From WTAW01 sp964540205 (GTDB lineage: Bacteria > Acidobacteriota > Aminicenantia > Aminicenantales > Aminicenantaceae): DNA of 16,507 nucleotides. This document shows positions 1 through 6,881 of this stretch, piece after piece. Both the position numbers and the translations under genes were made by a program. Every line of letters starts with the position of its first letter. Position 1 is the first letter of the stretch. The stretch is from NCBI GenBank assembly GCA_964540205.1, contig CAZIMJ010000279.1, positions 1-16,507 on the forward strand, in the 5' to 3' direction. The notes beneath the pieces are model-generated. The model made no database searches and was not told where the DNA came from. It saw only the letters and a list, made by a program, of their open reading frames with translations.

Positions 1-74
1 GTCAGATCACTGCTGGATACGATCACAGGATTACTGAGTTCCAATCCCATGTATGACGTGCTTAAATCTGCCAT
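1..74 (-). CDS. Dihydroorotate dehydrogenase-like protein, 5' end only (runs off left edge)
   Basis: Only the first 24 codons are present. Read on the minus strand from an ATG at 72-74 they give MADLSTSYMGLELSNPVIVS followed by SSDL. The pattern D-L-S-T-x-Y-M-G-L-x-L-x-N-P-x-I-V-x-S-S is the usual N-terminus of DHODH-like FMN TIM-barrel proteins (PF01180), which includes PyrD, PreA and uncharacterised 'DHODH-like' proteins of about 330 residues. A strong Shine-Dalgarno (GAAGGAG, 81-87) sits 6 nt before the ATG and decides the start. The SD abuts the outer end of the inverted-repeat element at 87-232. The gene follows the GlcD-type oxidase in the same orientation, so redox pairing is possible but not shown. 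The substrate (dihydroorotate, dihydropyrimidine or other) cannot be told from the N-terminus. Confidence 0.75.
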   Translation of the reverse strand, partial: MADLSTSYMGLELSNPVIVSSSDL

Positions 75-80
75 CCTTAT

Positions 81-87
81 CTCCTTC
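81..87 (-). promoter_or_regulatory. Ribosome binding site of the DHODH-like gene
   Basis: GAAGGAG on the minus strand, 6 nt upstream of the ATG at 72-74. It matches the anti-SD well and supports the minus-strand reading of the left edge. Confidence 0.7.
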
Positions 88-232
88 TTAACTTATTCAT
101 AAAAAATGTCGATAATCACAATAACAAACTCAATATCAGAATGTTACATGGCATTTTTGGAATACTCATTTGAACAGTGCATTTCCAGTGTGATTTCCAT
201 TTATTATCGACCTTTTTTATGAATAAGTTAAG
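87..232. mobile_element. MITE-like element A: 146 bp bounded by 30-bp inverted repeats
   Basis: Positions 87-116 and 203-232 are inverted repeats matching at 29 of 30 bases. The inner part of each arm reads AAAAAATGTCGATAAT (left, 101-116) or its one-mismatch variant AAAAAAGGTCGATAAT (right arm read on the minus strand). The 86-bp centre is AT-rich with no ORF. The same end motif, together with the adjoining ATTCATAAAA/ATTCATGAAA, recurs in both arms of another element at 11014-11133, which argues for a dispersed non-autonomous element rather than a local operator. It fills the gap between the GlcD-type oxidase and the DHODH-like gene. No transposase is in the window and no clear target-site duplication was found. 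Confidence 0.55.
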
Positions 233-289
233 TCTAACAAATATATCAAGCAAACACAAAATAAGCGAAATCCCGTAGATTCTAAAGAA

Positions 290-1708
290 CTAATCGAAGA
301 TCTTGCCGGGATTCAGAATATGATTAGGATCGAAGTGATCTTTGATCCCTCTCATGAGAGAGATCTCTTCCTCACTCAGGACATAGGATAGATAAGGTTT
401 TTTAATGATCCCTATCCCATGCTCCCCAGAGATTTTTCCTTTTCTCATCCTGCAATCTCTGTAGAGCTCTTCCCGGACTTTGGCCAGCTTATCCTTCCAT
501 TCCTTCTCTGGGAGAGGAATGATTGTTCCGTTCTCATACCGGGCTTTCATGATGTGGGTATGGACGTTTCCGTCGGCCGCATGTCCAAAAGTGGGCAGCC
601 AGATCTGCAGATCTTCTGAAACCTCATGAACTCGTTTGACATGATAGGCAATTTCGGCCCTGGGAACGACAACATCCAATATTTCCAGAGTGTGCACCTT
701 TATGGCTTCATAGATCTTACTCCGGATTTCCAAAACCTGATCTTGTTTTTTTGGATTATCTGCAACAAAAACATCCAGGGCCTCTTTTCCCATGCAGATC
801 TCCGCTATGGTCTCAGACATTCTATCTAGCTCGTCCTCGCTCGCGGCATCGATGATGATCAACAGAAAGGTCTCCCCCACAGAGACCGGCCACTGTTTTT
901 TCAAAAATTTGGCCGTAATATCGATGACATCCCTGGGAACGAACTCTACAGCCAGAGGGAGAATCTTGCGATAGATCAGATAGGGCACGGTTTCGATGGC
1001 TTTTTCCAGGTTATCGTAAGGAATGATGAGTGAACGTGTCACTTCAGGAGTAGGCATCAGCTGAATGATGGCTTTAGTGATGACCCCGAGAGTCCCTTCG
1101 GAACCTATAAAAAGATTCACCAGGTTGTAGCCTGTGCTCGTCTTCATCAGCTTTCCCCCGGGTTGGATGATCTTACCCGAAGGAAGGACAACCTCCAACC
1201 CCCGGATGTAGTTCCGGATCACACCGTATTTGACAGCACGGGCCCCACCGGCATTTGTGGCGATAAGACCTCCCACCATCGCACTCTCTTCACCGGGATG
1301 AGGCGGAAAAAAAAGCCCGGTCTCTTCCACAGCTTCATAAAAATCCGTTAGCCGCACACCCGCTTCCACCACTGCCATCTGGTTTGCGATGTCCACTTCT
1401 AAGACCCGGTTCATTTTTTCCAGTGACAGCAGTATACCACCGAAGGAGGGCACACACCCTCCACAAAGCCCTGATGCCCCTCCGCGTGGGGTCACAGGGA
1501 TATTTTCTCTGTTGGCGAGTTTGAGGACTTCTGCAATCTCCTCAGCGGAACCGGGTTTGATCACGACCTCTGGAAACTTGGAGATATCTGAAAGGGAAAA
1601 TTCATCGTGGCTGTAGTCTATCATCTCTTCCCTGTCGATTAGCAAGTTTTCCCGCCCGACGATTCTTCCCAATTCTTCAAGGACTTCTTGGTTAACTTTG
1701 TTGTACAC
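290..1708 (-). CDS. FAD-binding oxidase/dehydrogenase, GlcD / D-lactate dehydrogenase type
   Basis: 472 residues, the usual length for GlcD-like flavoproteins that oxidise 2-hydroxy acids such as glycolate, D-lactate or D-2-hydroxyglutarate. The FAD_binding_4 (PCMH) domain covers about 45-220, with PRGGASGLCGG at 74-84, HPG at 137-139, GGLIATNAGGARAVKYG at 146-162 and IGSEGTLGVIT at 201-211. The FAD-oxidase C-terminal domain follows, with GHAADGNVH (375-383), SGEHGIG (427-433) and NPGKI (466-470). The His and Glu in these motifs usually bind the metal and the hydroxy-acid carboxylate. There is no C-terminal Cys-rich iron-sulfur domain, so electrons must leave through a separate partner. The start is GTG at 1706-1708, with AGGAGA about 7 nt upstream. 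The exact substrate cannot be assigned; the family call is firm. Confidence 0.93.
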   Translation of the reverse strand: MYNKVNQEVLEELGRIVGRENLLIDREEMIDYSHDEFSLSDISKFPEVVIKPGSAEEIAEVLKLANRENIPVTPRGGASGLCGGCVPSFGGILLSLEKMNRVLEVDIANQMAVVEAGVRLTDFYEAVEETGLFFPPHPGEESAMVGGLIATNAGGARAVKYGVIRNYIRGLEVVLPSGKIIQPGGKLMKTSTGYNLVNLFIGSEGTLGVITKAIIQLMPTPEVTRSLIIPYDNLEKAIETVPYLIYRKILPLAVEFVPRDVIDITAKFLKKQWPVSVGETFLLIIIDAASEDELDRMSETIAEICMGKEALDVFVADNPKKQDQVLEIRSKIYEAIKVHTLEILDVVVPRAEIAYHVKRVHEVSEDLQIWLPTFGHAADGNVHTHIMKARYENGTIIPLPEKEWKDKLAKVREELYRDCRMRKGKISGEHGIGIIKKPYLSYVLSEEEISLMRGIKDHFDPNHILNPGKIFD

Positions 1709-1726
1709 AGTATATCTCCTATTTAA

Positions 1727-1933
1727 TGGTCCGCCCGCGTTGCGGGCCTTACATGCAAAATGGGGACTGGCTCCGAATAGATGGGGACTGGCTCCGATAT
1801 TCCGACAGGGAATGAGGTGCCTGTACCCATTTTCATCCGATCCATTCCCTCAATGGCCGATGTAGAATCAGCTCCCCGAGCGGACCGGTGTAGGGTTCGA
1901 TCCTTAATCGGACCGTTTGGGAAACGGTCCCAA
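1727..1933. repeat. REP-like repeat cluster, copy 1
   Basis: The core at 1757-1833 has the left half-motif twice (ATGGGGACTGGCTCCGA at 1760-1776 and 1781-1797), then TATTCC...GGAAT, then GGTGCCTGTACCCATTTT. The outer halves pair as a long imperfect hairpin, with an ATTCC/GGAAT inner stem. On its left is a GCCCGC-gtt-GCGGGC hairpin (1732-1746). On its right are a CTCCCCGAGCGGACCGG unit (1872-1888) and a hairpin with 9-bp arms (GGACCGTTT, loop GGG) at 1910-1930. The cluster occupies the space between the BNR-protein gene and the GlcD-type gene, 1709-2087, which has no credible ORF. It resembles REP sequences mobilised by RAYT (IS200-like) transposases. Confidence 0.7.
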
Positions 1934-1937
1934 CATC

Positions 1938-2110
1938 GTTTCACGCTTTACGTTTTTCGCTCCACCTTTCATGTTCTACGTATTGCGTTTTAGATTTCAC
2001 ATTTCACGTTTTTCCTTTTACGTTTCGCAGCTCACATTTTGTATTTCGTGTCTCATGTTTTGCATTTTACGCCCTACATCTTACGTTTCATGTTTTAGGT
2101 TTTCGATTTT
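1938..2110. repeat. Degenerate ACGTAAAA / ACGTGAAA low-complexity tract, left copy
   Basis: On the minus strand this is a run of imperfect short units such as ACGTAAAA, ACGTGAAA, CATGAAA and TGTGAAA, spaced about 7-13 nt apart. On the plus strand it reads as T-rich TTTCACGTTT/TTTTACGTTT. It starts right after the REP-like cluster and runs into the end of the BNR-protein gene, whose stop codon (2088-2090) and last few codons lie in it. A similar tract is at 5322-5428. No gene is seen in it; the short plus-strand ORFs are Phe/Ser/Arg-rich products of the repeat. Confidence 0.6.
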
Positions 2111-5100
2111 TTTTTAAAATCACAGCAGGAATCTTGGCCTTAAGGACCAATTCATTAAATGCGGGAAGGTCAAATTCTAAAACAGCTTTTAGCTTTTCGA
2201 TCTGTATGTCAGCTTTGCCAGACAGTTCTTTAAATACGGAGTAAGACTGCTCCGTCGGCTCAGCATCGGCACTGGAAACAACTCCGATTAGAGCAGCGAT
2301 CTTGTTATCGAGCAGAATTGGATAATTGAGTGGATCTTGTCCACTTTTGGACTTGGATTGGATGAGTACATCCTCAACCTCTTTGAGTTTTACCTTCAAA
2401 CTCTTTCCGGCTTCTTCGATCTCTCCCACATCAGGATTATCCTCGATCTTTTTAAGAAGGTCATCGACCTGCTTCCTGACTGTGCGGAGATGATTGATGG
2501 ATGCGTTGACTTCAGTCAACTTGTCGCGGATCTTGATCAGAAGATCAAATTGTGCCTGAAAATCTTCCTGTGAGGTCTCAAGACGGGGATCCTTTTTCCA
2601 CTCCCATGATTCGGTCAGAGATGTATCACCGACTGTTAATTTCACCTGATAGACTCCGGGTACAGCTAAGGGACCGTTGAGCCTCCCTGCCCAAAGAATT
2701 GCACCCGGCACGCTCTTGGCATCCTCGTAACGCATATCCCAGACGAACCGGTTCATCCCGGCCTCTGCCGTCACATTTGCGACTCTTCGTCCTCTCGGTC
2801 TCTCCCGGGGAGCTTCTGCGCTTTCTTTATCCTCTTTTTTGCTCGTAAATTTTTTGATGAGTTGACCTTCAGAATCCAGAAATTCAAGTGATACCTCACC
2901 ATCCGGCTTTTCCTTGAGATAATAGAAAATCACAGAGCCGCTGGGCGGATTTTGGCCGACATGGGGACTTGGAAAGTCACTCCCGCTCATGCGGAAAGAA
3001 TCCCGCGGCTTGAACAGAAATACATCGGCTTTGCTAATCTCTTCGGTTAGCTGATGGAGCGGTGTCAGGTCGTTCAGGATCCAGAAAGAACGCCCATGAG
3101 TTCCAACGACCAGATCGTCTTCCTTCACGACCATATCATGGATCGGAACAACAGGGAGATTGAGCCGGAGGGACTGCCAGCGGGCACCATCATCAAAGGA
3201 CACAAAAATCCCTGTTTCCGTTCCTGCATAGAGAAGGCCCTTTCTCTTCGGATCCTCTCTTACGACGCGGACAAACGTGTTCTCCGGCAAGCCATTAGTG
3301 ATCTTTTTCCAGGTTTTTCCAAAATCTTCGGTCTTGTAGATGTATGGCCCGAAGTCATCCAGTTCGTGTCGATCAACAGCAAGGTAGGCCGTCCCTGCAT
3401 CAAATGTCGAGGCTTCGACCATGCTGATCAAGCTCCACTCCGGAATCTCTTTGGGTGTGATGTTTGTCCAGTTTTTGCCCCCATCCCTGGTGATATGAAC
3501 CAGGCCATCATCTGTCCCAACCCACAAGATATTCGGATTGTGGAAAGACTCAGCTACTGTAAAAATCGTGCAGTAATATTCCACACTGGTGTCATCATAG
3601 GTGATCGGCCCACCCGATTTTTGCTGTTTTGTCTTGTCATTCGTGGAGAGGTCCGGGCTGATGACTTCCCAGCTCTGTCCTTCATTGGTCGTCTTGAACA
3701 GAACCTGCGCTGCATGATAGAGGACGTCAGAGTCGAATCTCGAGACGACGATCGGGGCCGTCCACTGGAAACGGTATTTGAGGTCCTTAGCGCCCCATCC
3801 CATCGGATTCTCAGGCCAGGCAGTGATCACCCTCGCTTGCCCGGTTTTATAATCCCAGCGTGTGATGAGGCCTCCATAACTCCCGGCATATACGATATCG
3901 GGATTGTCATGGCGCGGAGCGATATGACCACTCTCCCCTCCTCCCACAGAATGCCAATCCGGCTTGTCGATACCGCCTTCTGTGGTGCGACTGGCGATCC
4001 GGACAGTGCTGTTATCCTGTTGTGCGCCATAGATCCTGTATGGAAAGGAGTTATCAGTCGTCACATGGTAGAACTGAGCTGTGGGTTGATTGTCCTGAGC
4101 TGTCCAGGACACACCGCCATTGTAGCTGACATTTGCGCCGCCATCATTCCCGTTGATCATCCGCTCGGGATTCCCGGGGTCGATCCAAAGGTCATGGTTG
4201 TCTCCGTGCGGTACACGGATAGAAGTGTATGTTTTTCCGGCATCCACTGATCGGTAGAGTCCCGTGTTGAGCACATAAACCGTATTGGCGTTTTTGGGAT
4301 CGGCATATATCCGGCTGTAGTACCACGCGCGCTGGCGCAGACGACGATCCTCATTCTTCTTCACCCAAGTCTCCCCTCCATCATCAGACTGGAATACTCC
4401 TCCGTCCCTGGCTTCGACAATGGCCCAAACTCTATCCCTCTGTGCACCCGATGCGGCCACTCCGATCTTGCCGAGGATTCCTTTCGGAAGACCCAAGTTG
4501 CGGGAGATATCTATCCATGTGTCCCCACCATCAACGGATTTAAAGAGTCCACTTCCCTCACCGCCGCTTGTCAGGCTGTAAGACGTTCGTGATGCCTCCC
4601 AGATGGCGGCATACAGGACCCTCGGATTAAACGGGTCCATGATGAGGTCGATGGCTCCGGACTTATCACTGCGGAAGAGGATCTTCTCCCATGTTTTCCC
4701 TCCGTCTTTTGACCGGAACACACCCCGTTCATCGTTCGGGCCATAGATATGACCCAGCGCCGCCACAAAGACCAGATCCGGGTCACGCGGATGAACCCTG
4801 ACCCTCGATATCTGATTCGTATCGGACAAACCGATGGGCACCCAGGTCTTACCGGCATCCGTGGATTTATACATGCCATCTCCATGAGAGATATTTCCTC
4901 TGATCGGAGCCTCTCCCATTCCCACATAGACCACATTGTGATCCCATTCGGAAACTGCAATGGCTCCCACAGAGCCTGTGTTGAAAAAACCATCAGAGAC
5001 GGGTTTCCAGTCCAACCCACCATCCTCGGATTTCCATACTCCTCCTCCCGTTGCACCCAAGTAATAAGTATGGGGAAGACTGGGAATGCCAGTGACCGCT

Positions 5101-5297
5101 GTCACTCTCCCTCCACGGTAAGGCCCGACACAGCGCCACTTCATGGCCTTGTAGAGAGCCTCATCATATGTTGACTGTTTTCCCGAAGACTTTTCGACAC
5201 TCCAGCTCATACTCGCGAACAATCCAAACAGAAGAAAAAAAATCAGGCAGAAAAGCATTTTGCTTTCGGCCAATCTCACCATTTTGGTCAATCTCAT
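2088..5297 (-). CDS. Secreted BNR/Asp-box beta-propeller protein (sortilin/VPS10-like 'glycosyl hydrolase' family)
   Basis: 1069 residues. The N-terminus has basic residues and then a hydrophobic stretch (about 14-30, MLFCLIFFLLFGLFASM), a probable signal peptide. About eleven Asp-box-like motifs (S-x-D-x-G-x-T-W) follow, the first at 90-97 and others including STDAGKTW, SKDGGKTW, SVDGGDTW, SDDGGETW, TRDGGKNW and TEDFGKTW. They imply one or two large beta-propellers like those of Sortilin_N/VPS10 proteins. The C-terminal 300 residues hold an Ig/FlgD-like section (SVIFYYLKEKPDGEVSLEFLD ... GVYQVKLTVGD, abbreviated) and a charged, helical tail. Homologues are often named glycosyl hydrolase, but no catalytic residues can be assigned here; binding or scaffolding outside the inner membrane is as likely. 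ATG at 5295-5297 is preceded by GGAGGAGG, which fixes the start. The last residues (KKNRKPKT) are encoded by the low-complexity repeat. Confidence 0.88.
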   Translation of the reverse strand: MRLTKMVRLAESKMLFCLIFFLLFGLFASMSWSVEKSSGKQSTYDEALYKAMKWRCVGPYRGGRVTAVTGIPSLPHTYYLGATGGGVWKSEDGGLDWKPVSDGFFNTGSVGAIAVSEWDHNVVYVGMGEAPIRGNISHGDGMYKSTDAGKTWVPIGLSDTNQISRVRVHPRDPDLVFVAALGHIYGPNDERGVFRSKDGGKTWEKILFRSDKSGAIDLIMDPFNPRVLYAAIWEASRTSYSLTSGGEGSGLFKSVDGGDTWIDISRNLGLPKGILGKIGVAASGAQRDRVWAIVEARDGGVFQSDDGGETWVKKNEDRRLRQRAWYYSRIYADPKNANTVYVLNTGLYRSVDAGKTYTSIRVPHGDNHDLWIDPGNPERMINGNDGGANVSYNGGVSWTAQDNQPTAQFYHVTTDNSFPYRIYGAQQDNSTVRIASRTTEGGIDKPDWHSVGGGESGHIAPRHDNPDIVYAGSYGGLITRWDYKTGQARVITAWPENPMGWGAKDLKYRFQWTAPIVVSRFDSDVLYHAAQVLFKTTNEGQSWEVISPDLSTNDKTKQQKSGGPITYDDTSVEYYCTIFTVAESFHNPNILWVGTDDGLVHITRDGGKNWTNITPKEIPEWSLISMVEASTFDAGTAYLAVDRHELDDFGPYIYKTEDFGKTWKKITNGLPENTFVRVVREDPKRKGLLYAGTETGIFVSFDDGARWQSLRLNLPVVPIHDMVVKEDDLVVGTHGRSFWILNDLTPLHQLTEEISKADVFLFKPRDSFRMSGSDFPSPHVGQNPPSGSVIFYYLKEKPDGEVSLEFLDSEGQLIKKFTSKKEDKESAEAPRERPRGRRVANVTAEAGMNRFVWDMRYEDAKSVPGAILWAGRLNGPLAVPGVYQVKLTVGDTSLTESWEWKKDPRLETSQEDFQAQFDLLIKIRDKLTEVNASINHLRTVRKQVDDLLKKIEDNPDVGEIEEAGKSLKVKLKEVEDVLIQSKSKSGQDPLNYPILLDNKIAALIGVVSSADAEPTEQSYSVFKELSGKADIQIEKLKAVLEFDLPAFNELVLKAKIPAVILKKNRKPKT

Positions 5298-5321
5298 CTC
5301 AAACCTCCTCCCTAATCACCT

Positions 5322-5428
5322 TTAACATTTCACATTTAACATTTTACGTTTGGCTTTTTTGCGTTTGGCTTTTTACGTTTAACTTTTGCCAATGAAATGT
5401 TCTTCGTTTCATGTCTTTCGTTTTACGT
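5322..5428. repeat. Degenerate ACGTAAAA / ATGTGAAA low-complexity tract, right copy
   Basis: On the minus strand this gives a string of ACGTAAAA, GCCAAACG, ATGTTAAA and ATGTGAAA units between the antiporter stop codon (TAA at 5423-5425, inside the tract) and the SD of the BNR-protein gene. It has the same character as 1938-2110, so the BNR gene is bracketed by two such tracts. A short related piece (ACGTAAAACG on the minus strand) also follows the transketolase gene near 7821-7831. Confidence 0.55.
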
Positions 5429-6625
5429 CTTTGCCGGTGATCCCCCGGCATCTGGCGTTTTTCTCGGTCTCCCTCTGCGCCTTCCTCTGAAAGCCATCAC
5501 GATAAATGGTGGAGCAACGATCGTTGTCAGCAGAGACATTCCCAGGACGACCGTGTACATATCCAGTGAGATCGTAGCAAGCTTGATGCCAACGAGACCC
5601 ACAATGATCCCCACCTCGCCCCTTGGAATCATACACACGCCTGTTTGTAAACGCGTCTTCCTGTCCTCATTCAAACAACCAAGATACGCTCCTGCCATTT
5701 TGCTCACAACAGCGATGAGGGTGATAAAGAGTGTCAAAAAGAGCAAATTTGGGGAGAGGAAGGCTCTGGGATCCAGATGGGCGCCCATCATCACGAAAAA
5801 GAAGGGCAACAGAAACTCATTCACATATTTGACCTTATTCTCCAGGTCGTACACGCCGGCGAGTTCATCGATCATGATACCGGCCATAAAAGCTCCGATG
5901 ATGGCCGCAAGTCCGATCACATCTGCCAGCTCGGCCAGCCCCAGGCATAGGATCACAGATACGACAAAGGGTGCCTCAGGGATATTCAGCCGCTCCACCG
6001 ACTTCCGGGTCCGGCGTGCGAGCCGCGGCCCCCATAAGGTCAGGAATCCCACAAAAATCAGAGACTCGATGACCAGAAGGACAAATTCCACAACATCAAA
6101 CTGTTTCTGAGCCAGGCCCTTCACTAAGGCCAATACAGTGAGTGCCAGAATATCATCTAGAACAGCAGCTCCCAGTATGATGGAGGCCACCTTGTGTTTG
6201 ATCAAACCCAATTCCTGAAGGACTTTAACAGATATCCCAACGCTTGTCGCCAGAATGGCGGTTGCGATAAACAGACTTTCCACCATCTCATATCCGAGGG
6301 AAAGCATCGCTCCAAGCCCCATCACTAGCGGGAATATCACGCCCAGTATGCCCACGAGGATCGCAGTCCGGCCTACAGCGAAAAGATCTTTGACGCGGAT
6401 CTCCAATCCCACATAGAACATAAGGAAGACCACACCGATCTCGGAAAAGGACATCAAGACTTGGTTGGACGTGCTGATGACTCCCAGCACATACGGCCCC
6501 AGGAGTACTCCTGCAATGATCTCACCGATGATGCCTGGCATTTTGAGCCGGACACTCAGCTCCCCGAGAATTTTGGCAGAGGCAAAAATTATGAAAAAAT
6601 AGAAAAGTAGGTTGCCGTTTTCCAC
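5423..6625 (-). CDS. CPA2-family cation:proton antiporter (KefB/NapA-like membrane domain)
   Basis: 400 residues, nearly all hydrophobic, with about 12-13 membrane segments: a monovalent cation/H+ exchanger of the Na_H_Exchanger fold. Family signs are GEIIAGVLLGP (34-44), ATSVGISVKVLQELG (126-140) in the unwound helix region, AVLDDILALTVLAL (154-167) with the Asp pair 157-158 typical of electrogenic exchangers, a lysine at 309 in VSKMAGAYLG, and MIPRGEVGIIVGLVG (332-346). It stops soon after the last helix with a basic tail (GRRRGRPRK), so there is no TrkA-N/RCK domain as in KefB/C. GTG at 6623-6625 is the chosen start: it begins just before the first helix and lies about 37 nt below a good promoter, but its SD is weak. 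The transported ion (Na+ or K+) cannot be told. Likely role is pH and salt homeostasis at the inner membrane. Confidence 0.9.
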   Translation of the reverse strand: MENGNLLFYFFIIFASAKILGELSVRLKMPGIIGEIIAGVLLGPYVLGVISTSNQVLMSFSEIGVVFLMFYVGLEIRVKDLFAVGRTAILVGILGVIFPLVMGLGAMLSLGYEMVESLFIATAILATSVGISVKVLQELGLIKHKVASIILGAAVLDDILALTVLALVKGLAQKQFDVVEFVLLVIESLIFVGFLTLWGPRLARRTRKSVERLNIPEAPFVVSVILCLGLAELADVIGLAAIIGAFMAGIMIDELAGVYDLENKVKYVNEFLLPFFFVMMGAHLDPRAFLSPNLLFLTLFITLIAVVSKMAGAYLGCLNEDRKTRLQTGVCMIPRGEVGIIVGLVGIKLATISLDMYTVVLGMSLLTTIVAPPFIVMAFRGRRRGRPRKTPDAGGSPAKT

Positions 6626-6668
6626 CTTACTCTGCTCTTTTCTCCATTCTTCTACGATTTTTAAAAGA

Positions 6669-6698
6669 TTTATAAAACAATAGCCCTCCCCCTGTCAA
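6669..6698 (-). promoter_or_regulatory. Sigma70-type promoter of the antiporter gene
   Basis: On the minus strand, TTGACA (6693-6698, perfect -35), an 18-bp spacer, then TATAAA (6669-6674, 5 of 6). Transcription should start near 6662, giving a leader of about 37 nt before the GTG at 6625. Confidence 0.6.
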
Positions 6699-6714
6699 AT
6701 TTAACATAATAAGA

Positions 6715-6850
6715 TGTAGGGTCCGTTCCCCGAACGGTCCATTCGGGGATAAATGGGGACTGGCTCCGAAAGGATGGGGACTGGCTCCGATATTCCGATA
6801 AGGAATGAGGTGCCTGTACCCATTTTCTTCCAGTCAGCTCGGGGAGCTGA
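6715..6850. repeat. REP-like repeat cluster, copy 2
   Basis: The core at 6751-6826 is nearly identical to copy 1, again with the left half-motif doubled (at 6752 and 6774), then TATTCCGATAAGGAAT and GGTGCCTGTACCCATTTT. Left flank: a hairpin with 9-bp arms (6720-6728 / 6732-6740, 8 of 9 pairs, loop CCC) after GATGTAGGG. Right flank: a perfect CAGCTC-ggg-GAGCTG hairpin (6836-6850). It lies between the nuclease gene and the antiporter promoter, and may also act as a transcription terminator or 3' RNA stabiliser for the nuclease gene (inference). Confidence 0.7.
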
Positions 6851-6881
6851 CACCACACTTACTTGAACTTCCATGAACATT

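Noticed and set aside
1..102. Plus-strand open frame from the left edge ending TAA at 100-102, as the 3' end of a gene
   Set aside because: The minus strand of the same DNA reads as a typical DHODH-like N-terminus with a strong, well-spaced SD. The plus-strand stop also falls inside the inverted repeat.
203..232. Rho-independent terminator after the GlcD-type gene
   Set aside because: The inverted repeat is AT-rich with an 86-nt loop, and similar ends recur at another locus, so a mobile element fits better.
290..1708. Assignment as glcD proper
   Set aside because: No glcE or glcF neighbour is seen, and D-lactate, 2-hydroxyglutarate and glycolate enzymes share all visible motifs, so no symbol is given.
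3054..4250. 398-codon open frame on the plus strand
   Set aside because: It is antisense to the BNR-protein gene. Its Asp-box protein is clearly real, and the plus-strand translation has no recognisable domains or SD.
4571..5056. 161-codon minus-strand open frame within the BNR gene
   Set aside because: It is a shifted frame of the same strand. Repetitive Trp/Arg/Met content is expected from out-of-frame Asp-box codons.
5397..6110. 237-codon plus-strand open frame
   Set aside because: It is antisense to the antiporter, which has full family motifs. The plus-strand product is Ser/Thr/Arg-rich shadow sequence.
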